From NCBI RefSeq assembly GCF_019175385.1, contig NC_083347.1:122582124-122646123 (forward strand): 64,000 bases of DNA, written 5' to 3'. The DNA comes from Lycium barbarum (lineage: Eukaryota > Streptophyta > Magnoliopsida > Solanales > Solanaceae). The notes beneath the pieces are model-generated. The model worked only from the letters and a program-made list of their open reading frames with translations, ran no database searches and was not told the DNA's origin. The position numbers and the translations under genes are program-made. The stretch's first letter is position 1; the number at the start of each line of letters is the position of its first letter. Positions 35,155 to 48,248 of the stretch are shown piece by piece.

Positions 35155-35295
35155 ATTACAGTCTACAAGTCCTATGTTACTCCGATCCTCCAAAAATGCA
35201 GCGGGGTGCTTTCTCCAATCCTCATAGTTGTACATTTTTTGATGATCCGACAAGGATGCAGCGACATTTTTGGAGGATCTGAGCAACATAGAGTA
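35155..35295. mobile_element. Small palindromic MITE in GS pseudogene intron
   Basis: ATGTTACTCCGATCCTCCAA and the inverse TTTTGGAGGATCTGAGCAAC face each other. Related fragments with TCCTCCAAAAATG or CATTTTTGGA words lie at 35840-35935 and 36010-36060 in the next intron. Confidence 0.6.
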
Positions 35296-37394
35296 CAACA
35301 GGTTAAACAACACTAATAGTGTAGAAATTCGTTATGCTATCAATGTTCATAAGTTAAATCCTAAACTTTTTACATATCATTAGATCTTGCATTTACTTTT
35401 GTTCTTTAGTTCACTATTATTTGGAATATGTGAATAATGTAATTGATATTTTTTCATTCATTTTTCCTCTGTTTTTTTTTATTATTATTATTTTAAACTT
35501 AAAGATCATCTGTGATTGTTACACCCCAGCTGGTGAACCCATTCCAACAAACAAGAGGCACAATGCTGCCAAGATTTTCAGCAACCCTGCTGTTGTTGTT
35601 GAGGAACCCTGGTATATATTCGCAATGTTCATTTTTTTAAAATGCTGTTTGGGCCAGTTTGCCTGAATATTGACATATCCATTTTAGCTTTCAAATTACA
35701 TTTTCTAATCCATATATCATTTTGGAAATTCCCTAACTATGTGATAAATTGTGCAAATTCCCTAACTATGTGACAATTTTTTTCCCACTTCACATGGCAA
35801 TTCTCCTCTTTTTTTTTGTTATTTTCCATCTTTCGGGACATGCTGCTTGGATCCTTCAAAAATGTTGACCCACCCGTATTAGATCCTCCAACACGTGTGT
35901 GGCAACATTTTTGGAAGGTTCGAGCAACATAGCTTTCAGGCATTTGTTCTATTAGATTTATGTTTACATGAAAAAAATAGAATAAAAGGAGGAAAATGTG
36001 TAATTCAACATGGATGTAGTAACATTTTTGGAGGATTCGAGGAACATAGCTTTCAAGCATTTGTTCTCAGTACCTAATAGGCTAATACGATTTCTGTTCA
36101 CATTGAAAAAATAGAACAAAAGAGGAAAGGTGTAACATATTTAGTTCCTCAGCCATTACCTTTGTCTCGTTTTTAAATCCTTCCCTCTTATAGTTACACT
36201 GATGATGACACTATGCCAATATTGCTTTTCTCAACATGTTATCAAGTTGTGTTAAAATACTAACTAAGAAAATGTGAACAATTTCCCTTTTGTTTCAAGC
36301 AACTTCCTAAATCTACAGAATCACATGATTTTTCATTTTACTTATAGACAATCTTAGGTGAATTCGAATTTTCCCTTGTCCTATCGCAATTTGTGATGAA
36401 TTTTCTAACTTTATGATGGCTTTTAGGGACCATACTACTGTGGAATTGGAGCTGGAAAGGCTTTTGGACGCGATATTGTTGATGCTCATTACAAGGCATG
36501 TCTCTATGCTAGGATTAACATTAGTGGTATCAACGGAGAAGTGATGCCCGGGCAGGTAACGAGCCTACTCGCCCTTTCGTTATGTATTTTTGTTAGCAGA
36601 GGTGAATCAAGAATATAGAGTTAGTCTGGTCAAAACGAGTGTCATATATGGATACAACTTGGACTATTTATTGAACTTTAGTTTGTTTTTTTTCAATGTG
36701 ATGTAGTGGGAATTTCAAGTTGGACCTTCAGTTGGCATTTCATCAGGTGATGAGCTATGGGCAGCTCGTTACATTCTCGAGGTAATGTAGCTAAGTTATA
36801 GATAAATTTAGCCTTAATTGCAATTTATTTCTCTTACTACTGAGTGGATTTTGACTTGAATTCACTTATTGAACAGAGGATTACTGAGATTGTTGGAGTT
36901 GTGGTGTCATTCGACCCCAAACCTATTCCGGTAAGCTCACTAATTTTTATACTCGTAGTGTGAAACAAATACCCTTTTCAGTTTCACCATCAATAACTCT
37001 TTTTTTTTCTTTCAAATTTCAACCATATTATGTCTAACGCTGAATTTCCTAACTTCAAATAATCGTTTTTCCTTTCTCGACTATCAAGGTGACTGGAATG
37101 GTGCTGGTGCTCATACAAACTACAGATAGAGTTATAAACTAATAACATTTCATATTTCAACTCCTTAATTGATATTTTTCTCTAATTGTGATTGAAAAAA
37201 ATGAAATTTTCGAATGTTTTTTCCAGCACAAAGTCTATGAGGGAAGAGGGAGGCTATGAAGTCATAAAGAAGGCCATTGAGAAGCTTGGACTGAGGCACA
37301 AGGAGCACATTGCAGCATATGGTGAAGGTAACGAGCGTCGTCTCATCGGAAAACACGAAACAGCCGACATCAACACATTCAAATGGGTACGTGA

Positions 37395-37670
37395 AACTAC
37401 AGTCTTTTATATTGCCAGTGTATATAAGTTAAATCTTTTTTCAAGAACGAATTCCCTGGAAAATATTTCTTGTATCTCATTTTGTGTAGTCTTTTACATT
37501 GTCATTGTATATAAGTTAAATCCTTCAGAAACGAGTTTCCTGGAAAATTATGTCTTGTATCTCATTTTGTGTAGTCTTTTAATCGGTCAGTGTATATGAG
37601 TGAAAGCCTTTGACAGGAATGAGTTTCCTGGAAAATACGTCCTGTATCTCATTTTATGTCGATCTTTTGT
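37395..37670. repeat. Triplicated block of about 105 bp in last GS intron
   Basis: The phrase TTTCCTGGAAAAT...TGTATCTCATTTTRTGT recurs three times with GTATATAAGTTAAATC or a variant ahead of each copy. The array fills the intron between the last two exon-like blocks and reaches the damaged acceptor. Confidence 0.8.
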
Positions 37671-38161
37671 ATTGTCTCGGGCGTTGCAAACCGTGGTGCA
37701 TCCAGTCGCGTGGGAAGAGACACGGAGAAGGAAGGCAAAGGGTACTTCGAGGACAGGAGGCCTTCATCGAACATGGATCCATACGTCGTTACCTCCATGA
37801 TCGCCGAGACTACCATCCTCTGGAAGCCTTGAGTGTGTAGCCGTCTTTCTTGAGGATTCAATTAATATTTCTCAGGTGCAACGTTTGGAGAAAGAATTGA
37901 ACTTCTTAACAACCCTTTCCTCACTTGTCCTTAGAAAGAGTATAGCTAGTCATTTTGATAAATTCTGTTTGTTTGTTGGTTTCCATTTGTATTATACTCA
38001 GCAAGGCTGAGTTCATTGCCCGTGATTTGGCAATGTTGTTAAAAAATAACAGTTGTAAATCTTATTAATAACAATATGGAAGGGTTTAACTTAGTCTGTT
38101 GCTCTGAGATGCATATGTTATGTTTTCTTAGTTGTACTTGTTTTAAGGTTTCCTTCACATA

Positions 38162-38348
38162 AAAAGAGGCAACTCGGTGGACTAAGCTCCTGCTCTGCGT
38201 GGGGTCTGGTTAAGGACCGGACTAATATTGGATCATGTACGCAACCTTACCTTGCATTTGGCAAGAAGTAGTTCTAGCTTTTTGCAGCTTGAACTTGTGA
38301 CCACATGTTTACAGAATGACAACTTTTGCCATCGCGCCAAAGCTCTCG
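38162..38348 (-). mobile_element. TS-like SINE with 8-bp TSD
   Basis: On the minus strand the head has TTTGGCGCGATGGCAAAAGT (box A region) and GTCACAAGTTCAAGC (box B region), then CAAATGCAAGGTAAGGTTGC and a CCACCGAGTTGCC end. The flanking TTCACATA (38154-38161 and 38349-38356) is the probable target duplication. Confidence 0.75.
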
Positions 38349-38419
38349 TTCACATATTTATACAAAATCGGTCTGATAGAGAAAATTCTTTGATCACTGG
38401 TGCAAACAATTTGTGGATT

Positions 38420-39180
38420 TGATCTCAAGAATATAACATGTCCTACATTGTCCACCTATTCAATATATAGCGGCGCAGCGCTACTTCATATAGACACTAA
38501 ATGGATCTTTATAACTAGTACAAAGAATTATCAAGACCTTGACTAATTTTTCAATTCCAGTCATGAGTTCACCACATATTGGGTCAATTGAAGTGACAAA
38601 AAATACCAATTGATTGGTATAAGCACATAAACAGTTAGAAAAATTAATGAACCTCGAATCTAATTTTTATAGTATGTCCCCCTAACCTATTCATTTATTT
38701 TCTTTCTTTGTTTTTCCTTAATAAGAGAATTCATTTTACGGGCAACATAAAATTCATACAACAAATACTCCTACTACACTTTAATCTCAAGCTAGTTGGA
38801 GTCGGATGTATGAATCCTCAATATGATGAATGTTGTGTTTGAGTCTATACATTTCAATCTGCTTGTAAGTTCCTTTTCTCAATCCATACAAGCTTGTTTG
38901 TTGCATTTACTGCTTTTTAGTGTTAAGATAATCCTCAAGTAATCTGCTTCAACAACCAAAAAAGCAAAAAGAAAGATAGAAAAAGAACATTCTAAAGAAA
39001 ACTCAATAAAACTTAACAAAAGAAAATAAGTAAAGTTCATATCATATCCTAACCATTACAGACTCTGCTATTTATAACCATCATTGATCATATTCTCTGC
39101 AGTCCACCAGTATTTTGATAGCTTTTTCAACCTGGATCCACATCATACATTGCTTCTTCTTTTTTTTTTTTTTTTCTTTC
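38420..39180. other. Intergenic, nothing recognised
   Basis: AT-rich sequence without a supported gene, repeat family or RNA gene. Confidence 0.5.
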
Positions 39181-39184
39181 TCAT

Positions 39185-39465
39185 CTAAAGGGTCATTTGC
39201 ACTTTTGTCCTTATTTTGTGCTGGTCTATAATTTTTGTCCTTAAGATGGGCTGGTCTTTAGTATTTTCCCTTCAGAATCGAACTTATGCCTAGAAGGGCA
39301 TAAGTTACGCATCATAATATCCACAAGTTATGCCAGCTCGCCTAAAGAATTTATGCCCCTGCTAGATACAAGTTCGATTTTGAAGGATAAAAATTAAAAA
39401 CCAGCCCATTTGAAGGACAAAAATTAAAGACCAGTACATTTTAAGGATAAACCGTGCAATTACTT
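39185..39465. mobile_element. Palindromic MITE (TTTTGTCCTT family)
   Basis: The left arm with TTGCACTTTTGTCCTTATTT and AATCGAACTTATGCC is mirrored by the right arm GATACAAGTTCGATTTTGAA and TTAAGGATAAACCGTGCAA. The element is about 280 bp with no coding capacity. The remaining sequence up to 41.4 kb holds no gene that I can support. Confidence 0.65.
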
Positions 39466-41432
39466 CTCATTTAAACAACTGGCCCAAATAACTTTTTTCT
39501 AAATTAGTTTCTAGCCCAATAGTATAATTAGTCATGGGCCTGTTCACAACAATATATGTAGTGCTACGCATGGATTATGATCATGGATTGGTGCTGAATT
39601 ATGGTCAACTATAATGAATACAGCTATTATTCATTATAGCCGGTGGATTACATGCATGTCCAATTTGACGCATTGAAGAAGATAAGACTTTGTCAGATTT
39701 GGAGTTTAGACTTTTTAGAGAGTGGCAACATGTAGTTTTTTGATTCAATAAAATTAATGGAAGTTGAAATTCTAGCAATCTCTTCAATTAATTGCACATT
39801 AATTACTCTTTATATTAAATGATAGGTCCTAAAGGTCTTTGGTTTTACTTTTTGACAGGTAGTTATTAAAAAATTGAGGCGTGCATATCTCCTAATATAA
39901 ACTGAAAAGGATTGTTTTTGGATTAACTGGCATCACCTCAATAGCTTCAAAGAAATTTATAATGAAGTCTTTTCAAATAAAGCCGCATTGTTAAAACTCA
40001 TCAAATGAAGCATTAATTTAAGAAATTAAGGTACTAACGTCTTTCTATATAGCATCATAAAACTTGACAAAGTGCCTCATTTGTTGATAGTAGTTTTTGG
40101 ACACGTAGGTTGTTGGAAGTGGAGAGTGAAAAGACCAATACAGTATAGAATGGCTACATAAAATCGAAATCCACTGATTCAGATATATTATTGACAAAGA
40201 AAGGTCTCACGTTTGGCACGTGTATACCTATGCTTACTGGTACAATGTGCAAAATTTTTATTGGCTTGTTCACTTGGAAGGCATCACTAGCCTTAATCCT
40301 TCTTTCTAGCTCTAGTTGTGTCAAAACAATACCCTAGTTGCAAGGACAAAGACTATAGAAGATTTTATCCTTGTTTCTTTCTCTTGTTTGAGACGAGTCA
40401 TGAATCTAGAATAGTATGGCCTTTTACAGGGAAAGAAGTTGAGACAAAGTTGTCAATTATAGTGCTTGTTGGGGAGTGAAAAAACTGTTTAAAAAATGTT
40501 CATGTTAAACATCAATGATAATGATAGCAAATGGGAGTGTTTAAGGAAAAAAGATTGAATACTAAATTTTAGTAATAATAATGCCTAGTTGCAAGGAGAA
40601 TGACTTCGGTCCATACATGAGTGAAAAATGACTCATCGTACCAATCACAAACAAGGAAACTGAAACTAACCAAAATGAGGGGAAAAAATGACTCTGTTCC
40701 AGCTTCACATTTCATTTTTTATTGGGAAGCAGTCCAAAACAACACAAAGATAAAATACATTGAAGAAACAGGACTAAAAGGAAACATTCTGTTTTTCACA
40801 AACAGATAATTTCCCAGAACTGCATAATATATTATCAGTCCACTTGTGTGATAACTTGAATCTTTCTGGCTCTCAAACTATGCTATGGAAGTCTTGCTGA
40901 AAAAAGGAACCAAAATAGATCAAGATTGTCATACGTGCATATTTCACCTGATGGACTTTCGTTAAATAAAAAAATCAACCAACATGTTCAACAAACTTTC
41001 TTTTTCCTGATAATGGTAGTGTCCGAACAGCCGCACCTCAACTATTACATCATCGGGAATCTGTTACCTCCCACCAACACAAGTACAAGATAACTCAGCC
41101 TAACAATGTTGAAGCACATAAAAAGAGATCGCCTTACGTTTTTTGTAATCTCTGGTAAAATTTAGACCCTGGTCTCCGATACATGTTCAATGAAATTGTG
41201 TAGGTTATGTCCCAAAAAACACACACCTATCTTGATTCCACCAAACTCTTCACTTCCTCTTTCAATTGGTCCAGGCAATGTGCAGCAACAGTACCATGCT
41301 CATATGATATATTATGGGGAGACAAAAACCACCCTGCCAAAAACCACCCTACTAAACTGCAGATCAAAATTGACAGACTAGCTAACACTTTCAGTATAGA
41401 ATTCAACAAATACCTTGAAAGCTACATTTACA

Positions 41433-44400
41433 TTATGATTTGGGTGGCGACGGCCTTTTTTGTGCAACGTATTTCCCATATTTCTTCAACACGGCATCTT
41501 CTGACGCAATATCCCATAGCTGCAAATGATAAGCAACGACAATTTCTCAGCCCAAAAACACAAATACAAAAAAATAACTGGATTAGCTACGAACTTCGTA
41601 GCTAATAATCTGTTAGTAAATAGGATTAGCGACGGATTTTTCTGTTTAGCTACAGAATTTGTATGTCGCTAATTCCTGTTTTTTTTTTTAATTAGTGACT
41701 AGAGCAGCAACAAATCAAAAAATTCAAAAGGAACACAACTCACCTGCAACTTCCCTTTAGAGCCACCAACAGCAAGCAAAAAGGGGCAATCATCTGAGAA
41801 GGATACAGAGAAGACAGCTCCCTGATGACAAAAATAAAATAAAAGGGTCGTCATGATAGTATTCCACTAATCAAAACGTATAAACAAACATCTAAAACCT
41901 TGTTTTCCTAACATGTTCAAGGACATATATGATGCATCAAACTTGAATATTCAAGAACCACAAAAACATTTGCAAATCACATACAGCTTTCGGATTCCTA
42001 GATGCAATGCAAGAAGGTTGATTGTTGGTCAAATCCCATAATTTAACCTGCAGCACAATAATTAAATTAATAACCAGTGGAATAAATCAAAACAAGGTAA
42101 TAAGCAGCAAACAGAGACAACAAGAAAGTACCATCTTGTCTGTGGAACCAGTTGCAAGAAGCTGCCCAAAATACAAGGGAAAGTGAGGAAAGGCAAATGT
42201 TAATAAGGATAAAGTGAAAAAAAGAAAAAGATTCCGCTTACATTTAAAAAAAAAAAAAAAAAAGATCCCGCTTACATTTGGAACTAGAGGATTAAAGGAC
42301 AACGAGGACGCTGCTTTATCATGAGCATGGATGGTGAAACTTGGCTTTGTCTCCGAAGTCGTACCAGAACTAGCAGCGCGGATGTCAAAACTAGTAACTG
42401 TACCATTCTCCAAGCTGACCTGAAAGTTTTAGGAAACTGTTGGGCAGTCATTTCCTAATATCCAATACACATCAAGATTAAGATTCCTGAACTGACTTTA
42501 AAATGGATTTACTCATCCTTCAAAGAAACCATTTAGGTGTCATACAGTTATACGATACATAATTAGTGATTGGGCCAAGGGTAAACAGGATTATATGGCG
42601 GTTTGAATTTATGCAGTGTTTATTCTTCATTTTAGTCCCATAGACCTGGAGGCAGATAAATACTTCCTAATTTTATGCATTAAATAATACGTGTCGATTT
42701 TCAACAAGCAAAAAATAAAACTAATATGCACATGGGAAAAGTAAACTAATTGCCAAACTTAATTTCAAAATCATTCAAACCCCAACCATAGTATATTTAC
42801 CGAACCATCCAACACAATCCCATCCATCCTCAGTTCCCATACTAATGGTCCCCATGTTAAGAAAATCATTAACTATCTCCCAACTACCGATTCCCATATC
42901 AGAATCAAACGTACCAAACAAACAAAGCCTTAACATAGCAAACAAAGAACTGACCACAAACGAATGCTCAGAATGTGGATCCCAAGCCAAGCTTTCAACA
43001 TCAGCGGCAACTGGAAACTTAAATCCACTGTGAGAAGGTTTCCTACCGTCCTTCTGCAAGACATGTTGAAAGTTGAATTAGCATCTTAAAGTAAGAAACT
43101 AATCTACAGTCCTAGCTTTCCAAAACAAAAAGTAAAAAGGAAAAAGGGGAATTGTTTTATCACCAAGCAAACTGTATGATCGAATGACCCGCTCAGAAGA
43201 ATCTGTGGTGCAAATGGATTCCATGCAACTGCTTGAACCTGCCAAACACAGCAAGATGATGAATCTGCTTCTTTCATAATTTAGCAAGCTGGCCACTAAT
43301 GGTCTATAAGTAATTCAATTTTCATCAGTTAGATTTCAAAACTCTAGCAAAGACTATATATATCAACTTTAACTAGGTTATTATTGGTTTTTTTCTTCTT
43401 TTTTTTTTTTTTTTTTTGACAAGGTAAAAGTAAGGTTATTGGGGTTTCCGATACAAAAGATGAAATGTCTAGGGATATTAGCACTTTTGATCCCTAAATT
43501 ATTGATAAATTCAGCTTTCGGTCCTTGCGTTACATGACTAAGCATATTCATCCTTCAATTAATAAAAATGTGTCTTTGGTCCCTTCATTTAGAAAATATG
43601 TTATATTTGACTATTTACATTACATTTTTTCTTTTTTTTTAATAATGAGAACAGTTTCATTGCACTTGCTGCCTATATTTGGGAACCAGTATTTTAGAGT
43701 GACAAAAGAAAAACAAAACAATACACTAGTTACTAGTATTACCGAAGCAAAGCGCGTAGTATAAGGAATACTGTGCTTGTCTGGTTGCTCCATGTGACAT
43801 ATTTCATTGCCTCCACTTTGGCATTAAAGTCTCCTACTTTGCTTCCTTTCCTCTTTTCACACACACTAAAAAGTCCTACATATTTCTATACCATTCTCCC
43901 CTCCCCCAATGCCCACACAACTTTTTATCATCTTGTCTAAAATTCAGATCCAATTGAGGCTTTAAATCTTGGAGAGAAGCCTCATTAGATCTTCAGATCA
44001 AAAGAGAGTCATAGATTTCAGTACATATGGCTCCACTTACACACTCTTGCAGCTTTACTACGGTACTTTTAGTACTTTGTCCTGTTTTTGTATCATTCAC
44101 TCTTTCATTCATTCCTTCCAAGAACCAAACCAAACTCATCAAATCAACCACTACCTCTTCCAAGAATCAAACCAAGCATATCAAGACTTCTTCTTCTTCT
44201 TCTTCTAGCTTTGGTTCTACCAAGAACCAAACAAAGCTTTCAAAATCAAAACTTCCCTTTTCTGATTCGCAAACCAAGAATAAAACAAAGCTTGTCAAGC
44301 CTAGTTCCAATCCTAGTACTAACATTACCAAATCAGATAAACTTACCTTCAAACCCCAGCTCCAAAAGAAGCTCAATCCCACTCCCTCCAAGTCCTCAAA

Positions 44401-47400
44401 TTCAACCAAATCAGTTCTTCCACCACCAAGAAATCCTCAGATCTAACCAAACATATCTCAACCGCTTCTCCCAAGAACAAAATAACCAAAGCCACTAAAC
44501 CCCAAGTAGAAAAAGGCCTCAGTAGTGAGTCCAAATCCAAAACCCCAAATAAAAACCAGCCCACCAAAAAAACAGCCAAATCCACTAAACCCCAACTGGA
44601 AAAAAAAGACACCAATGAGTCCAAATCCAAAACACCAACTAGTAAAAACCAGCCCATAGAGAAGAAAGCAAAGACACAACAAACAACAAAAAAATCACAA
44701 ACAGCTGGCTTGAAGATGACGAATATGACTTTATTTCTGGATTTACAGATTTACCCTCAAAATTTCAAGAAACACTTTTACCAGATTTGGAAAAAAATTC
44801 TATAACCTCAAAGGTTTACCTCAACAAAGCAAACAAAGAAATCACAAGGAACTTCAAACCTTATGTAGGTAACAAATATGCACCAACAATAGCCTCTATA
44901 ATCTCATTTGCATTCATTTTAATCCCTCTCATCCTTGTTTCACTCATTTTCAATAAAATTAAAGCCTATTTTTTCTCTTCAAAAGCTCTTAATTTTCATC
45001 CAAGTATACCTCTCCATTTACTTCTCAATCCTTTGCCTTTCCTCTTTAATCACTGGCTCAGAACCACTAAAGTTTTTCTATGCAACTGCACAATCCACTT
45101 ACATATGCTTACAAGTGTTGCAAACTCTAGCATATTATTTACATTACATAATTATATTGCCGTCATATATAAAGTAACAATACAAATATAACATATCACA
45201 TGAGTAATTGAGTGTTGAAACAGTTAATAATTAGGTTAAATTTTTGAATATTCACAAACAAATGGATCAAAACTTCAATTAATTGAAGGTTTAATGTGCT
45301 TAAGTCAGGTATTATTAACCAAAATGTTTAAAGAAATGCTAATTTTTTTGAATTCTACCTTGTCAGTATGGTCCTTCAAAGTGAGATTACAAGCTTCGGT
45401 AGTCACATCCCAAACCTTGACTGTATGATCAGCACTAGCACTGGCAAGTATATTCCTGCATTGATTGTTGAATAAGACAAACTCTGAAGTTTGACAAATA
45501 CTAGCAAACATCAAACGCTCAGTCAATCAAAAGTCTATACCTATATTCCTGGTTCCAAGAAAGACCAAGTACTGAATCTGAATGGCTATCCTTCTTGTAT
45601 TTGATAGATTTCTGCAAGAGGAAAAATTGCAAACTAAGCAAATGGAGCATAAAAGTAAGTTTTCTCAGACAATTATCAAAAACTCAGTAAGGACCATCCA
45701 CCATGCAAATGATAATAATTGGCAAACTGATTGTTTCCCTTCTTCAATTCTTAAAGAGTAAGGTCCTAAAACTTGTTGGAGGTGGGGAAGGGATTTTCAG
45801 CATTGGTATTTCTACGGGGTAGAATGTGGAATAAGAATACGAATATTAGCTATATCTGAATTAAAATAACAAAATTATCCTCGTCACTTTAGACTTAAAA
45901 CCTTTCTTGTTCCTAAATACACAACAAATAATCACAACATTGTAATTCCTCCATTATCATCCTCACATTACTAATCTTTGCATAACTAATGAAAATCATT
46001 GACTGATTTTCTACCTTTAACATCTAGGGAAAATTTCAGCTGGACAAGCTGACCTTGCATACAAGAGCATTCCAAATAAAAATTGGATCAAAGACAGTAG
46101 AAAGGTCAAATTGCTTAATTTACCTTTTTACCCTTTTTCTTTATATCAGCAATGCCACCTAAAATAACAGATGGTTGCACCTCATCCATCTACAGAGAAA
46201 GAAGATAGTGAGATACAATCAGCAGTGACTCACGAGCTAGTTCATAAAGATCGGTGTGGAGTCACTTACGATGTCCATATCCCAAATTTCTATTGCTGGT
46301 TCCATTGAGCCCACAGCTATGAAGTTACCTATCAACAAGTTCATTCATTTATTAACATGAGCAAATAAGAAATCACTTTTAAAGTAAGAGAAAATACTTC
46401 AGCAGCATAAAGCTCAACCATACCTTTCTCGCCGCCTTTAACAGGGCAATCGAGCCATGCTGTGCAGAGAGGAAAGGCAGGTATAATATTACAATGGTGA
46501 ACATACATGTTTGTTTCACCATCTGATGAAACTTCCAAAATCCATATCTGTTGGCACGGATCAGAGTCACAAATTAAAGGGTGGCTTAAAGAAAATTAAA
46601 AGGACAATACAGATGGAAGTATTATTAAGTCGTGAAGTAAGTTTTTTACTTGCCTCAAGCTGACTGACATCATCCTCATTGCTTGCGCAAACTATAACAG
46701 AATCATCAGGTCTTATTATCATGTCGTCATCATCTTCAGAGTCATTGTCCTGAAAGGAGAATTCTTCTCAGTCAGCAATAATTGAACGGTTAAAACATGA
46801 TGGAACAACAACCTGATCATACTGCAAACCTTATCCTTGAGATATGGGTCCATGTCATTACTTGGGTAGTACAAGTCTTTAAGTCCTGAACCGAAAAGCT
46901 CAATGCCTGACCATGCCAAACACATGCAAAGAGAGAAATGCAAACTAAATTAAAATCCATTCAAATATAACATTTTAGAATTAACCTTAGGAACAATTTT
47001 CAAAATAAAAACAGATAAATCACAGTGCAGACCATAGTTTTATTCAAAGCTTGAGGTGTTTGGCCAAACTTTTAGGAGAAGAAAAAGTGTTTTTGAGTAT
47101 AAACAAAAGCTGTTTTTGAGAAGCTAAAAAAGTAGCTTCTCCCCAAAAGTGCTTCTTTTGAAAGCACTTTTGAGAAAATACACATTGAAGAACTTTTTAT
47201 AAAGCTTGGCCAAACACTTATTGCTGCTCAAAAATGTTTTTCAAATTGATTAGCCAAACACAAACTGCTTCTCACCAAAAGTACTTTCTTGAAAAGCACT
47301 TTTGAAAAAAGAACTTTTCAAAATAAGTTATTTTAGAAGCTTGGCATATAAGCCAGGCATGGGGAAAATGAGTATGAAAAATCTTTATCTTATCGAAAAG

Positions 47401-48012
47401 AGTTGAATATGAAAAATACTGCCAGTTCATCAGAGATATAAATAACAAAGAAACAAAAACTGTGTTCAACACAAATCAACATATTAACCAATGGACTTAA
47501 GTTACCATCCTCCTCGTCATCATAGTTGTCCATGTCCAATTCCTTTAAACCATCTGTTATGTCATCAGTTCCTACAGAACCAACTTTTGTTGCCTTTCCA
47601 AGTGCATCAGCAGCAGCTAACGCAACAGCAACTTCATCATCCTCATTTTCCTTGGATTCATCAACATTCATTTCTTCTTCAGCTTCCTCATCGTCACTAT
47701 TTTCACTGGAACGGAAATGAAGAAACAGACTTTCAAGAGTAAGGCAAAGCAAAGATTACACTGAAAGGAAGTACCAAGTTTAATTCCAAAAATTATAGGT
47801 CTTAAATCGATCAAACTTTTAGGCACAGCTAGGGCTGGCAAAATGGTTAAAATTAAAGCACCACCGTTGGGAAAAAAATCAAAATAATAATACCGTTTAT
47901 CAAGAAGACCACTCTTCAGAATCTCCTCAATTTCCTCCTTTGAAGGGGGCTCAGCCTCAGCTGGTATCGACTTTGCAACCCCTTTGGGAATCCACGAAAT
48001 AGCTGCTATCAT
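41433..48012 (-). CDS. PWP1: Periodic tryptophan protein 1 (PWP1) homologue, WD40 repeat, 16 exons
   Basis: On the minus strand exons 48012-47894, 47705-47506, 46906-46830, 46749-46654, 46547-46424, 46328-46270, 46189-46124, 45611-45541, 45455-45359, 43238-43164, 43053-42955, 42419-42276, 42161-42132, 42047-41985, 41821-41744 and 41519-41433 give 1485 nt, 494 codons plus stop, with phase preserved throughout. The start [14 protein letters not shown] and the acidic stretch ([20 protein letters not shown]) match PWP1. WD40 blades follow: [53 protein letters not shown] and KLQLWDI. The tail is lysine/arginine-rich ([12 protein letters not shown]). In yeast Pwp1 acts in nucleolar 60S ribosome assembly; a like role here is inferred. 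The intron after exon 4 uses a GC donor. The 2.1 kb intron 9 holds a frameshifted gene on the other strand. Repeats upstream may lie in the 5' UTR or promoter. Confidence 0.94.
43969..45180 (+). pseudogene. Frameshifted membrane-protein gene nested in PWP1 intron
   Basis: From ATG 44027 the frame gives a signal-like hydrophobic start ([16 protein letters not shown]) followed by a Lys/Ser/Thr-rich region with repeated KNQTKL-type words. The same composition continues in the next frame from about 44413 ([17 protein letters not shown]), then in a third frame from about 44700 ([33 protein letters not shown], a strong hydrophobic helix). After a shift in a T-run near 44970 it runs through another hydrophobic segment ([14 protein letters not shown]) to a stop near 45178. 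Three frame changes in otherwise continuous coding-like sequence suggest a decayed, intronless gene; sequence error is the alternative. I do not recognise the family. It lies antisense inside PWP1 intron 9. Confidence 0.55.
46654..46655 (-). other. GC splice donor of PWP1 intron 4
   Basis: The exon ends CAGCTTGAG and the intron begins GCAAGT, a strong consensus for the minor GC-AG class. The acceptor CAACAG at 46548-46553 restores the frame, and no usable GT is nearby. Confidence 0.85.
47040..47350. mobile_element. MITE-like inverted repeats in PWP1 intron 2
   Basis: TTTGGCCAAACTTTTAGGAG and AAGCTTGGCCAAACACTTAT, with internal AAGTGCTTCTTTTGAAAGCA palindromes, mark a composite of short inverted repeats. 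The boundaries are approximate. Confidence 0.55.
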
Positions 48013-48248
48013 TTTTATACTGGTTTATCTACATCCACAAGTAAAGAACCCCTTATGAGAAGAGATCAACAACCGAGATTAGAATAATCAACGGAATTAC
48101 CAAAAAACCAAACTTTTCACAAGAAACCTGTTCAGCTAGCTAAGCATGACCACAAAAAAATCGATAACAATTTAGTCAAAAGGTAGAGACAAAATGTTGG
48201 AAATTTCTACATCAATAAGCAGAAAAAAAAAACCATAGGAAATTGATA

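Larger units (their letters stand above)
34636..37832 (+). pseudogene. Cytosolic glutamine synthetase pseudogene
   Basis: Exon-like blocks at 34636-34675, 34782-34885, 34985-35033, 35505-35611, 36427-36555, 36707-36781, 36877-36930, 37089-37125, 37227-37386 and 37680-37832 encode pieces of GS1 in order: [126 protein letters not shown] and the C-terminal [12 protein letters not shown]. Glutamine synthetase joins ammonia and glutamate using ATP. Defects: no first exon is seen; the exon expected between 35611 and 36427 (about 88 nt, containing the GIEQEYTL catalytic segment) is absent; the acceptor before GDWNG reads CAA; the donor after HTNY reads AT; the acceptor before GVANRG reads CG. Introns are retained, so it is a decayed duplicate gene and not a processed copy. 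Confidence 0.93.

Noticed and set aside
35899..36060. Search for the missing glutamine synthetase exon in this intron
   Set aside because: Only MITE-like fragments were found; no sequence matching the GIEQEYTL segment is present.
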